From: Amylibacter sp. SFDW26 | GTDB lineage: Bacteria > Pseudomonadota > Alphaproteobacteria > Rhodobacterales > Rhodobacteraceae | Length of the DNA: 64,000 bases | Assembly: GCF_009184395.1 (NCBI RefSeq) | Contig: NZ_WEIC01000001.1 | Span: 1,174,887 to 1,238,886 of the forward strand | Direction: 5' to 3' | Shown here: positions 30,051 through 38,886 of the stretch, piece by piece | Position numbering within the stretch: position 1 is the first letter of the stretch | How the letters are laid out: every line of letters starts with the position of its first letter | Program-made: the position numbers and the translations under genes | The notes under the pieces: model-generated | Seen by the model: only the letters and a program-made list of their open reading frames with translations | Databases searched by the model: none | Told to the model about the DNA's origin: nothing

Positions 30051-31146
30051 GGCTTATATCATCAGCGCAAAGCGCAGCATCGTCGCACCAATCGGTGGTG
30101 CCTTAGCTGCATTAGAGGTTCATGATTTAGCGGCTCCTGTTATCACAGATTGCCTGAAAACAGCACATATCAAATCCGATCAAGTGGATGAGCTTATCCT
30201 ATCAAATGCCCTATATGGCGGTGGCAATCCTGCCCGCCTTGCGGCTTTAGCCGCTGAATTACCAGAAAAGGTGGCAGGCCTCAGCATAGATCGCCAATGT
30301 GTTGGCGGACTGGATGCCATTTTATTGGCTGCTAATATGGTAAAATCAGGCGCAGCAGACATTGTTATTGCAGGTGGAGTAGAAAGTTATTCACGCCGCC
30401 CAGTCAGACATAAAACATTCACAGACGGTAGTGCACCTGAAGCATACGATCGCCCCCCTTTCACACCATGGGCAGATCGCGATCCTGAGATGCATATTGC
30501 TGCAGGTGATCTTGCAAGCCATTTAAGTATCTCTCAAGCGGATCAAGATACATGGACGATCGAAAGCCATGCAAAAGCTTTACAGCACGCGGATCAGCTA
30601 TTTCATGAAGTCACGCCTGTTGCGGGGCTATCAGACACATCTGATCCTTATGCTCGCCCTCTAACCCATGCTCTATGCAAACGCGCAAAACCGTTGTCGG
30701 GCACAGTAACAAGCGCCAATACAGCCACAGCTGCGGACGCTGCTGCATTCTGTGTGGTTGTTTCTGAAGAGGCTCTTAAAAATATACCAAATTCAAAGGC
30801 CATTGAAATAGGCCCAGGAGCAACAGTGGGGGCTGATCCAACGTTACCAGGCCTAGCACCTGTCGCCGCGATCAAAGCCATCGGTGCAGACAAACAAACC
30901 TTCACTCATATTGAAATTATGGAAGCTTATGCAGCCCAAGCCATCGCTTGCACACAAGAAGCGGGCCTAGATCCCACTAAAGTAAACCAAAAAGGTGGCG
31001 CATTGGCGCGCGGGCACCCAATCGGTGCTTCAGGAACAATTCTTGCCGTCAGACTATACAATGATTTGCTAGAAACGGGCGGCACTGGGTTGGTTGCCAT
31101 TGCAGCTGCGGGCGGTATTGGAACCGCCCTGCAGCTAAAATCTTAA
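30040..31146 (+). CDS. Thiolase-like protein with altered catalytic residues
   Basis: 368 residues from ATG 30040 (a GTG lies one codon earlier). Thiolase fold: the nucleophilic Cys is kept in SIDRQCVGGLDAI (about Cys87), and the GHP His is in GGALARGHPIGASG. Two other positions that are normally catalytic differ: the NEAF motif reads IEIMEAYAAQ (Asn replaced by Met) and the C-terminal CxG motif reads VAIAAAGGIG (the acid/base Cys replaced by Ala). It may thus do acyl transfer, hydrolysis or a modified Claisen step rather than standard thiolysis. Co-transcribed with the ligase; convergent with bioY, their stop codons sharing TTAA. Confidence 0.85.
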   Translation: MTTKAYIISAKRSIVAPIGGALAALEVHDLAAPVITDCLKTAHIKSDQVDELILSNALYGGGNPARLAALAAELPEKVAGLSIDRQCVGGLDAILLAANMVKSGAADIVIAGGVESYSRRPVRHKTFTDGSAPEAYDRPPFTPWADRDPEMHIAAGDLASHLSISQADQDTWTIESHAKALQHADQLFHEVTPVAGLSDTSDPYARPLTHALCKRAKPLSGTVTSANTATAADAAAFCVVVSEEALKNIPNSKAIEIGPGATVGADPTLPGLAPVAAIKAIGADKQTFTHIEIMEAYAAQAIACTQEAGLDPTKVNQKGGALARGHPIGASGTILAVRLYNDLLETGGTGLVAIAAAGGIGTALQLKS

Positions 31147-31688
31147 GCGCGGGAAAATACCGCCGCTGGACGTGCTTTATAAAGAGCTTGTGTGATGATA
31201 CCTGCCAAAACAGCCTTGATAAGATCGCCTGGGATAAACGGCATCATTGTCGCTGTAGATTCGATCACACCCTTGCCCGTGCCAACCATGTAATATGGGA
31301 TCGCAATCGCATAAAGCACGCCAATACCGCCAATCACTGCTGCAATACCTGCAACCACAGCAATAGAACCAAATTTGAAGTTTTCCATAATAAAGCCTGC
31401 AAAGAATGCAGCAAATGGAAACCCAAACAAGAAACCAGCCCAAGGTGTGCCAAACACACCCAAACCACCACGACCACCTGCCAATAATGGCAAGCCAAGT
31501 GCAACAAGAACTAGGAATAAAACAACTGCCATAGTGCCACGTTTTGATCCCAATACTGTACCACACAGCATGATGCCCAAACTTTGCGCTGTAATAGGTA
31601 TACCGCTTACCAATGTGAACTTTGGCAACAAGCCAAGTGCCGCAATCAATGCTGCAAATAATGCTACATAAGCAATATTACGTTCCAT
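31143..31688 (-). CDS. bioY: Biotin ECF transporter S component
   Basis: 181 residues with six hydrophobic helices. The BioY signature is present around FTLVSGIPITAQSLGIMLCG (substrate helix) and GRGGLGVFGTPWAGFLFGFP. Binds biotin at the outer face. Last gene of a bioM-bioN-bioY operon, 22 bases after bioN. Confidence 0.95.
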   Translation of the reverse strand: MERNIAYVALFAALIAALGLLPKFTLVSGIPITAQSLGIMLCGTVLGSKRGTMAVVLFLVLVALGLPLLAGGRGGLGVFGTPWAGFLFGFPFAAFFAGFIMENFKFGSIAVVAGIAAVIGGIGVLYAIAIPYYMVGTGKGVIESTATMMPFIPGDLIKAVLAGIITQALYKARPAAVFSRA

Positions 31689-31710
31689 AGAACAATCCTT
31701 TTATATGCTT

Positions 31711-32307
31711 CTATACGCCCCCACGTGCCTTCAAGGCTTCGGCAACACGATCCGCATCATCGACTGCAGTCAGGAACAGTGGCATCACTATGCGCCACCC
31801 AGCCCGCTTGGCTGATCGTGCCCGCCAACTTTCCCTAAGGGCAGAGGCTTTGTTTATAAGAACAGGTGTAAAGCGGATGACCATAGCGGTTGCAACCCCG
31901 AAAACACGCGTATTAACACCTAATTTCGCCAATGGTGTCAGGCAATATTCCACTATCGTAATCATTTCACTCAATTTAGTGGTCATCGTCACCAAATTCG
32001 CCAATGCCACCAATGTCAGCATACGCAAAATTATAGATAAGCCCGCAATAAAATCCGAAGTGAATATATGGAACAGTAAAATGACCGCTGCAAAAACAGC
32101 AATTGGTCGCATCATCCAAATGGCATAACGCAAAACATCACGCCCTAAAAGCAAATGCAAAATAGCTACGCCAACCAACAATCCAGACAATAGGAATATA
32201 TTGGCAATCGGAAAGACTAAAGCCGAAACAATCGCAAGCCCAGCCAGCTTCCACCCCGCAGGTATAGCGTGTGCTTTCGTTTTACGCGGTAGGGTCAGCG
32301 CTAGCAT
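31711..32307 (-). CDS. bioN: Biotin ECF transporter transmembrane (T) component
   Basis: 198 residues, EcfT family: hydrophobic helices in the N-terminal half and the coupling helices with the Ala-Arg motifs near the C-terminus (ALRESWRARSAKRAGWR), which dock onto the ATPase. Starts within the last 26 bases of bioM, a translational overlap. Confidence 0.93.
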   Translation of the reverse strand: MLALTLPRKTKAHAIPAGWKLAGLAIVSALVFPIANIFLLSGLLVGVAILHLLLGRDVLRYAIWMMRPIAVFAAVILLFHIFTSDFIAGLSIILRMLTLVALANLVTMTTKLSEMITIVEYCLTPLAKLGVNTRVFGVATAMVIRFTPVLINKASALRESWRARSAKRAGWRIVMPLFLTAVDDADRVAEALKARGGV

Positions 32308-32998
32308 CTTGCTCTCCCAACTTTACCATCTCAGCACTGAAGTCTTGCAGCACGTCACCCGCAAGTCCATCGCCAACAATCTGTCCTTTTTCCAACCACA
32401 GCACACGGTCAAAATATTTCAGTTTTTCTGGGTCATGCGTGATCATAATAATTTGCTGATCCAACGTTTCCAACCAACGGTGCAATTGTAACGACGTGGG
32501 TATATCCAAACCCGCATAAGGTTCATCTAATACAATCGTTTTTGGCTCCATCGCCAACACAGACATCAAACATAAAAAATGCCTCTGGCCTTGGGATAAC
32601 GTGTGGGTGCTACGATCATACCAATGTGCGCGATTATGATAGGATAATGTTAATTCCGCTTTTTCAGCAGCACGTTCGCGTGACATTCCCAATTGCTGCA
32701 GCCCAAATTCTATCTCTTCCCCAACAGTCGGAAAGATAATTTGGTGATCAGGGTTTTGGAAAATAATGCCCACGGTTGATAATGCCGCATTGCGATCCTT
32801 GACAACATCCACATTATTTACCATCACTTTTCCAACATCAGAAGTGACTAATCCCGCCAATAAGCGCGAAAAACTAGACTTTCCCGACCCATTGCGCCCA
32901 ACTATGCCAATGCGGCGTTCTGACAGTTCCACCGTAACAGGCCCCAAGACATGGATGCCTTGTGGGCGATATTCAACATCTTTAAAAATCACAGTCAC
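32282..32998 (-). CDS. bioM: Biotin ECF transporter ATPase component
   Basis: 238 residues, ABC ATPase of the EcfA type. Walker A VGRNGSGKSSFSRLLAG, Q-loop FQNPDHQIIFPTV (typical of EcfA), signature LSQGQRHFL, Walker B TIVLDEPYAGLD, and switch His in IIMITHDPEK. The start appears to be GTG at 32998 (GTGACTGTGATT). First gene of the bioMNY operon; the promoter should lie in 32999-33121, where I see no BioR palindrome. Confidence 0.95.
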   Translation of the reverse strand: MTVIFKDVEYRPQGIHVLGPVTVELSERRIGIVGRNGSGKSSFSRLLAGLVTSDVGKVMVNNVDVVKDRNAALSTVGIIFQNPDHQIIFPTVGEEIEFGLQQLGMSRERAAEKAELTLSYHNRAHWYDRSTHTLSQGQRHFLCLMSVLAMEPKTIVLDEPYAGLDIPTSLQLHRWLETLDQQIIMITHDPEKLKYFDRVLWLEKGQIVGDGLAGDVLQDFSAEMVKLGEQDASADPTA

Positions 32999-33121
32999 GG
33001 TATTTTGACGCCTATTGTTATATTGGCTTTGCCACTAACATCTTTTGCTATGGTGGGACAAGCCAAGACACTTTAGACTGCGCTCTTGTGACCACATGTT
33101 TCTAGCATCGGATAAATCGCC

Positions 33122-34591
33122 ATGAGTGCCGTAAACTTCAACAACAGCTACGCATCCTTGCCAGAGGTTTTTTATACCAAGCAAAAAGCAGACCCAGCGC
33201 CCGCCCCATCATGGATCAAAACCAATGATGCGCTGGCAAAAAAACTGGGCATAGATGTAAGCTTTTTAAACTCGAACGCAGGCCTAGACATGCTATCAGG
33301 ACGCGCAGTAACTGATGGATCATATCCATTGGCCATGGTCTACGCTGGTCACCAATTCGGCGGCTGGTCCCCGCGCTTGGGTGATGGTCGCGCATTGTTA
33401 TTGGGTGAAGTCATCGGCACTGACAATATCCGCTACGACATCCAACTTAAGGGATCGGGACGCACCCCTTATTCGCGTGGCGGTGACGGCAAAGCTGCCG
33501 TAGGCCCAGTTATCCGCGAATACATAGTCTCCGAAGCAATGGCGGCTTTGGGCGTACCTACAACCCGCGCCCTAGCTGCAGTCACCACAGGCGAAGATGT
33601 TATCCGTGAAACCCGCTTACCAGGTGCAATCCTAACGCGCGTTGCTCAATCTCATATTCGCGTAGGAACATTCCAATACTTCTACGCCCAAAACGACAAA
33701 GCATCACTGAAAACCCTGGCTGATTACGTAATTGACCGTCACTATCCAAAGGCACACGGTACTGAAAACCCAATTCAGGCGATGTACAACAGTATCGTCA
33801 CGCGCCAAGCCAAACTGATCGCACTTTGGATGAAATATGGTTTCATCCACGGCGTCATGAACACAGATAACTGTCAAATTGCAGGCGAAACCATCGATTA
33901 CGGCCCCTGTGCTTACATGGATACGTTCCACCCTATGAAGGTTTTCAGTTCTATTGACGAACAAGGTCGCTACGCATGGGGCAAACAGCCCCACCTAGCC
34001 CATTGGAACCTATCGCGTCTTGGTGAAGCCTTGATGCCAATCTGGGGAAAAGACGACGATACAACCACGGCAGAAATCAGTACGGCTTTGGATACCTTCA
34101 GCGACACTTTTAACGAAAACTTCTATGCCGCCTTTGCTCAAAAGCTTGGTTTGCCTGAACTGGACAGCCAATCGGCACCGTTTTTAGAGACAACGTTCGA
34201 AACAATGACATCGAATAAGATCGATTTCACCCTCTTCTTCGCTCATTTGCGCCGCTCAACAGATCCGACCTACCAAGAAAAACTCATCAATCTGTTCGAA
34301 ACACCAGAAGCAGCAGGCATATGGCTTGGCCAATGGGATACATTAAAAGCAAAATCAGGCATCTCCGCCAATGACAGCCAAACGGCAATGGATACGGCGA
34401 ACCCGATCTATATCGCGCGCAACCACCGTGTCGAAGAAGCCATTCAGGCAGGGTTACAAGGCAATTACGAGCCGATGAATGCCTTGCACGACATTTTACA
34501 AAACCCTTTCACCCAACAAGACGGCGCTGAAACCTATGAAGCAGCGCCAGAAGCCACAGAAATTGTACAACAAACCTTCTGTGGAACCTAA
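33122..34591 (+). CDS. selO: Protein adenylyltransferase SelO
   Basis: Pseudokinase-fold enzyme that transfers AMP to Ser/Thr/Tyr of proteins in redox stress. 489 residues. Family signatures: MVYAGHQFGGWSPRLGDGRA, QLKGSGRTPYSRGGDGKA, GFIHGVMNTDNCQIAGETID followed by YGPC (metal-binding Asp). It ends TFCGT; the antepenultimate Cys occupies the place of selenocysteine in eukaryotic SelO. The MFS gene follows after three bases. Confidence 0.95.
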   Translation: MSAVNFNNSYASLPEVFYTKQKADPAPAPSWIKTNDALAKKLGIDVSFLNSNAGLDMLSGRAVTDGSYPLAMVYAGHQFGGWSPRLGDGRALLLGEVIGTDNIRYDIQLKGSGRTPYSRGGDGKAAVGPVIREYIVSEAMAALGVPTTRALAAVTTGEDVIRETRLPGAILTRVAQSHIRVGTFQYFYAQNDKASLKTLADYVIDRHYPKAHGTENPIQAMYNSIVTRQAKLIALWMKYGFIHGVMNTDNCQIAGETIDYGPCAYMDTFHPMKVFSSIDEQGRYAWGKQPHLAHWNLSRLGEALMPIWGKDDDTTTAEISTALDTFSDTFNENFYAAFAQKLGLPELDSQSAPFLETTFETMTSNKIDFTLFFAHLRRSTDPTYQEKLINLFETPEAAGIWLGQWDTLKAKSGISANDSQTAMDTANPIYIARNHRVEEAIQAGLQGNYEPMNALHDILQNPFTQQDGAETYEAAPEATEIVQQTFCGT

Positions 34592-34594
34592 GTC

Positions 34595-35800
34595 TTGAAT
34601 TTAATTGCCCTGAAGTCCCCAAGTTTTCGCCTGTATTTCATGGGCTCCATGTCAGCCGTGAACGGATTGTGGATATTACGTATCCTCATCGGGTGGCTCG
34701 CGTGGGAATTAACAAATTCTGCCAGCTTCGTAGGATGGATCGCAGCCTTATCCCTGCTTCCATCGCTCTTCATAGGTCCTTTCTTTGGGGTCATGGTTGA
34801 CCGCGCCAGTATCAAACTTGCTGCTTTTTGTACCAACGCATCAATCATCCTTTGCGTTTGCACACTTTTAGCGATCCAAATCGCGGATATCTTAACCCCC
34901 ACATTACTCTCTATCTGTACACTTGCTATAGGCATCGTCACTGCTGGTCATCACCCCGTTCGCATGTCTTTAGGCCCCCGTTTGGTTGGGCGCGAACACG
35001 TAGGATCAGTCGTCGCCCTAGCCGCTTTAAATTTCAACACCGCCCGTATGATCAGCCCCGCAATTGGCGGTATTATCATCGATCTTTTTGGGATTACAGC
35101 GGCTTTGGCCATCACAATATTATTCTATCTACCCAGCTTAATCGTTGTTCCATTCTTACGACCACGCGACCGCGAAAAAATTACAAAAAAAGAAGCGTTT
35201 TCAACAGCTTTCACTAACGGGCTGAAATATATTTCGCAACGCATCGAGCTAAAATTAGTTCTAGCCATGACCGCATTAATGTCTGCATCTATCCGCAGTA
35301 CGACCGAAATCCTTCCTGTCGTGGCAGATGGCATTTTTAACAGTGGCGCAACAGGTCTTGGTCAACTGGGTTCAGCTGTCGGTGCTGGTGCATTACTATC
35401 CGCAATCGTCAAAGCACTCGGCCCTGTTCAAACAGATCACACTCTTAAAGGCAGCCCTTTAATCATAGCTGCAATTGGCATCACAACCGTCTTTATATTC
35501 GGTAATTCTGAAAACTGGCCTCTGACCCTGTTCACCGCAGCAATTCTTGGATTTTGCAGCACTTACTTGGGCGTCGCCATGCAGTCCGCCATGCAATCCG
35601 ACCTCCCAGACGGGTTTCGTGGCCGTGTCATGTCCATCTGGACAGTCACTACAATGGGGGCAACAGCCATAGGATCACTTGCTGTCGGAGCCATAACAGA
35701 ACTACTCCAACTGCCAATGGCGACGTTTTTATTATCATTTGTGTGTTTTATCGCGCTTATCGCCCTGCGGTTTCAGGTATCACAGTCCCAAAAGTTGTAA
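34595..35800 (+). CDS. Major facilitator superfamily transporter
   Basis: 401 residues with about 12 hydrophobic helices and the MFS loop GVMVDRAS between helices 2 and 3. The MFS N-terminus (LIALKSPSFRLYFMGSMSAV) requires the TTG start at 34595, three bases after selO; the next ATG would cut into helix 1. It resembles the MFS_3/enterobactin-exporter-like subgroup. Substrate unknown. Probably co-transcribed with selO. Confidence 0.85.
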   Translation: MNLIALKSPSFRLYFMGSMSAVNGLWILRILIGWLAWELTNSASFVGWIAALSLLPSLFIGPFFGVMVDRASIKLAAFCTNASIILCVCTLLAIQIADILTPTLLSICTLAIGIVTAGHHPVRMSLGPRLVGREHVGSVVALAALNFNTARMISPAIGGIIIDLFGITAALAITILFYLPSLIVVPFLRPRDREKITKKEAFSTAFTNGLKYISQRIELKLVLAMTALMSASIRSTTEILPVVADGIFNSGATGLGQLGSAVGAGALLSAIVKALGPVQTDHTLKGSPLIIAAIGITTVFIFGNSENWPLTLFTAAILGFCSTYLGVAMQSAMQSDLPDGFRGRVMSIWTVTTMGATAIGSLAVGAITELLQLPMATFLLSFVCFIALIALRFQVSQSQKL

Positions 35801-35830
35801 CTTACGAGATAACACAGGAAACATTTCATC

Positions 35831-36811
35831 ATGTCCAAACAAACCGTCCTTATCACATCCGCAACAGGCCGCATCGGTAAAGAGCTGGTTGCACGCTTGG
35901 CACAAAAAGGCCAATTCAACGTCCGCGCCTGCTATTTCAGCGAAAGCAAAGCGGAACAATTAAAGACTCTAGGCGCACATGAAGTCGTAAAATTCGACCT
36001 ATCCGACCCAAACACATGGGGCCCAGCTCTGGATGGCGTATCAGCAATTTATTCCGCTTCCCTTGATCCAATGTTAGAGGGTCACTTGGCATTCTGCAAA
36101 GAACTTGGAAACCGCAAAGCAGATATCAAACATGTCGTACGTGTCAGCTGTATGGGCGCAGATACAAATACAGCATCTTATGATGCAGATACACATGCAT
36201 CCCGCGCGGGGGCTGCTATCCCATTGATGTTGCAACACTATTGGTGGGGTGAAAAAGCACTTTTAGACGAAGGTTTGAATGTCACAGTCCTGCGCAATAA
36301 CTTCTTTATGAACCATCTTTTAAAAACAGACAGCGAAAGCATTGATACCGAAGGTTGGTTCAGCAACCCATTGGGTGACATGCGCAACTCATTCGTTGCC
36401 ACACGTGATATCGCCGAAGCCGCTGATGTGGCTCTTTCAGAAGGCCCTGAAAAACACAGCAACAAATTCTATGACATCACAGGCCCGCAGCCACAATCCA
36501 TGGCAGAAATCGCCGCTGATCTGGGCCGCGCAATGGGCAAGGAAATCGAATACCGCGCCCAATCCATGGTCGATTTTGAAAACGACTTTGGCGCTACGCG
36601 TGCAGAGTTCTTTGAATACCTGACGAATGGTTTCTACACACGCTGCAGTCCAGATTTTTACAATCTGACAGGCCATAAACCAACCTCATACTACGATTAC
36701 TTAACCACCAAAGGCGCAAGTGGTGAAACAGGCCTAGAAGAATTATGGCAGGGCAACCTTTGGAAAAAAGGTGAAGACGCTATGAAAGACGCTGCAAACG
36801 CAACAAAGTAA
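35831..36811 (+). CDS. NmrA/atypical SDR-family NAD(P)-binding protein
   Basis: 326 residues. The N-terminal Rossmann motif TSATGRIGKELVARL (GxxGxxG variant) is followed by an NmrA-like substrate region. The usual SDR YxxxK catalytic pair is not obvious, as expected for NmrA-like redox sensors or quinone reductases. No partner gene reveals its substrate; it follows the MFS gene by 30 bases. Confidence 0.85.
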   Translation: MSKQTVLITSATGRIGKELVARLAQKGQFNVRACYFSESKAEQLKTLGAHEVVKFDLSDPNTWGPALDGVSAIYSASLDPMLEGHLAFCKELGNRKADIKHVVRVSCMGADTNTASYDADTHASRAGAAIPLMLQHYWWGEKALLDEGLNVTVLRNNFFMNHLLKTDSESIDTEGWFSNPLGDMRNSFVATRDIAEAADVALSEGPEKHSNKFYDITGPQPQSMAEIAADLGRAMGKEIEYRAQSMVDFENDFGATRAEFFEYLTNGFYTRCSPDFYNLTGHKPTSYYDYLTTKGASGETGLEELWQGNLWKKGEDAMKDAANATK

Positions 36812-36836
36812 TAAAAACATGATACGATTAAGCATC

Positions 36837-36870
36837 ACAATGCCCGTTCACCCTTTAAAATGGGCATTGT
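36837..36870 (+). terminator. Terminator-like hairpin after the NmrA-like gene
   Basis: Perfect 9-base inverted repeat ACAATGCCC/GGGCATTGT around a 16-base loop, then only TTC, so a weak U-tract. It lies 26 bases after the stop codon and probably ends the selO-MFS-NmrA transcript. Confidence 0.5.
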
Positions 36871-36874
36871 TTCA

Positions 36875-36893
36875 GTGACTTAGATAAAGTCAC
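36875..36893. promoter_or_regulatory. Inverted repeat upstream of an unknown membrane protein gene
   Basis: GTGACTT/AAGTCAC, seven perfect base pairs with a 5-base centre (AGATA), 54 bases before the ATG of the 152-residue gene. The dimensions fit an operator for a dimeric regulator; no matching regulator is adjacent. Confidence 0.3.
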
Positions 36894-36946
36894 ACTCTGG
36901 CCATACTCCTATGTAAAAAAGCATAAAACTTACGGAGCATTGGGTT

Positions 36947-37405
36947 ATGTCACAAGCGATAGAACAAACACGTCCGACTGCAAGTCTCATTGGCGTTGCC
37001 TTAGGTGCCTGTGCATTGCTGCTCGTTATGACCCATTTTTGGGTGGGCCCCTTTGCCCCGCAACAAAATGTTGCAGTCAGCATCGGGGAGCTTGCAGGTG
37101 AAATTCGTCAAGCAGCAACACGTGCTTTGACGGGCGCTCCTCAACCCGAACCCCAAACAGCACCTTGGAATATTGATGACACTTTAAAACTGGTTGGCAC
37201 ACTTCTTGCGGGTAGCGCTGTCATACTTGGTATCATTGGATTTATCCGCCACGAAACGCGCCGCCCAATCACTGGAGCTTTAGCACTTGGTATCGGCGCA
37301 ATCCTATTTCAGATTGCCACTTGGACAATCTTAATGGTTATAGGTGTCATCTTACTCATTGGGATCATGCAAAATATGGGCGAAATTCTCGGCGACTGGA
37401 TTTAA
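36947..37405 (+). CDS. Unknown membrane protein, three or four helices
   Basis: 152 residues; not a family I recognise. Hydrophobic segments at about 14-34, 77-100 and 108-146 (the last long enough for two helices), with a periplasmic-looking Pro/Gln-rich loop (APQPEPQTAPW) between the first two. CGGAG lies nine bases before the ATG. It ends two bases from the stop of the convergent nucleoside deaminase. Confidence 0.75.
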   Translation: MSQAIEQTRPTASLIGVALGACALLLVMTHFWVGPFAPQQNVAVSIGELAGEIRQAATRALTGAPQPEPQTAPWNIDDTLKLVGTLLAGSAVILGIIGFIRHETRRPITGALALGIGAILFQIATWTILMVIGVILLIGIMQNMGEILGDWI

Positions 37406-37407
37406 AA

Positions 37408-37890
37408 CTAAGTTTTCCAATACGCTTGATGCTGTGCAGCAATCTTTTCCTCTAACTCTGGAAACGGGCCGCGCACCTCAACAGGGCGGCGTCCAGAGTT
37501 GAAAATCACACGACATTCCAAATCTTGCGTCTGGTTTTCAGGATCTTCTCCTGTCAATTCCCCCAAACGATGCTCTGTCATACCAAAAACGACAGCACCA
37601 ATTTCTGCCCAATAAATTGTTCCTGCACACATCGAGCAAGGTTCAACAGATGTATAAAGCGTGGCTTTATTCAAAGTCTCAACATCAAACTTCCGCGCAG
37701 CCGCACGTGCCAAATTGGTTTCGGCATGTCCAGGACCGCGATCGAATGAGAAATTATTTTTGCCTTCCAGCAAAACATCACCAGCCTCAGATACTAAAAC
37801 AGCCCCAAACGGGTGATTACCCTCTTTCACAGCCTCATCAGCCAATGAAATTGAACGTTCTAAATGTTTGATGTCTGTATTGCGATGCAT
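37408..37890 (-). CDS. Nucleoside/guanine deaminase-like (CDA superfamily)
   Basis: 160 residues. Zinc-dependent deaminase motifs HAETNLARA (His zinc ligand, catalytic Glu) and PCSMCAGTIYW (two Cys ligands), plus NHPFGAVLV at the N-terminus. The C-terminal part is closer to guanine/nucleoside deaminases than to TadA (no TadA anticodon-binding tail evident). Probably purine salvage. Start ATG 37890 with AGGAAAGTGA upstream. Confidence 0.88.
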   Translation of the reverse strand: MHRNTDIKHLERSISLADEAVKEGNHPFGAVLVSEAGDVLLEGKNNFSFDRGPGHAETNLARAAARKFDVETLNKATLYTSVEPCSMCAGTIYWAEIGAVVFGMTEHRLGELTGEDPENQTQDLECRVIFNSGRRPVEVRGPFPELEEKIAAQHQAYWKT

Positions 37891-37984
37891 TCACTTTCCT
37901 AACGTTCAAATGTGAATTAAGGCTGAAACATAATATGCTTAATGTCTATCAAAATATTAGAGCTTATAGGGGATCCCATAAAAC

Positions 37985-38836
37985 TTATTTAGCAAGTTTC
38001 TTTGTCGCAAACACACACATACCCACAGCGACAGTCACCATAATCATAGACCATTGTATTTGTTCACCAAGCAATCCAGCTGCAATCATCAATCCAAAGA
38101 AAGGTTGCAAAAGTTGCAATTGCCCAACAGCAGCAATCCCCCCTTGCGAAAGACCACGATACCAGAACACAAAGCCAATCAACATACTAAATAACGAAAC
38201 ATAGATCAATCCAACCCATCCAGATAGCTCTATACCTGCAAATGTTACGGGGCTTGTTATGTAAGCCAAAAAAACCATTATTGGGAACGAAAGAACAAGA
38301 GCCCAAGATATTACCTGCCATCCCCCCAATCTGCGGGATAGCTTTGCCCCCTCGGCATAGCCAAACCCACATGCAACAATGGCACCAAGCATTAAAAGAT
38401 CGCCAACCAAGGTCACGTTAAAACCTTGTGTTAAAGCAAAAATAAAGACCAATGAGCTACCCAGTATTGAAAACAACCAAAACATGGCACTTGGGCGTTC
38501 TCCCGCCCGCAATACCGCAAAGGCCGTAGTGGCCAAAGGCAACAAACCGATATAAACAATCGAATGTGCTGATGTGACATGCTGCAAAGCAAGCGCTGTT
38601 AAAAGTGGGAAGCCAACAACGACACCTAAAGAGACTAGAATAAGAGAGAAAAGATCACCACGCTCAGGACGTTTTTGGCGAAAGAGCATAAGAAGCATCA
38701 TAGCTAGGACAGCGGCAACACTCGCTCTAGCTGTTGTCAGAAAAAATGGATCAAATGATTGTACGGCGACACGTGTTGCTGGCAAAGATGCGCTAAAAAT
38801 CAACACACCTAAAAACCCATTCATCCATCCGTTCAT
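37985..38836 (-). CDS. DMT-superfamily (EamA) transporter
   Basis: 283 residues with ten hydrophobic helices in two EamA repeats (first around PATRVAVQSFDPFFLTTARA; second around GLIYVSLFSMLIGFVFWYRG). Likely exports an amino acid or related metabolite. Divergent from a MocR regulator gene with shared repeats between them, so very probably the regulator's target; this pairing is common for MocR proteins. Confidence 0.9.
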   Translation of the reverse strand: MNGWMNGFLGVLIFSASLPATRVAVQSFDPFFLTTARASVAAVLAMMLLMLFRQKRPERGDLFSLILVSLGVVVGFPLLTALALQHVTSAHSIVYIGLLPLATTAFAVLRAGERPSAMFWLFSILGSSLVFIFALTQGFNVTLVGDLLMLGAIVACGFGYAEGAKLSRRLGGWQVISWALVLSFPIMVFLAYITSPVTFAGIELSGWVGLIYVSLFSMLIGFVFWYRGLSQGGIAAVGQLQLLQPFFGLMIAAGLLGEQIQWSMIMVTVAVGMCVFATKKLAK

Positions 38837-38886
38837 AACAACATTACCCTTCTATTCTGGGTTTCTTATTGCTTTGAAATGCATTT

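Noticed and set aside
32999..33121. BioR operator upstream of bioM
   Set aside because: No TTATxxATAA-type palindrome is present here or in the 28738-28841 gap, so biotin-dependent control by BioR is not supported by the sequence.
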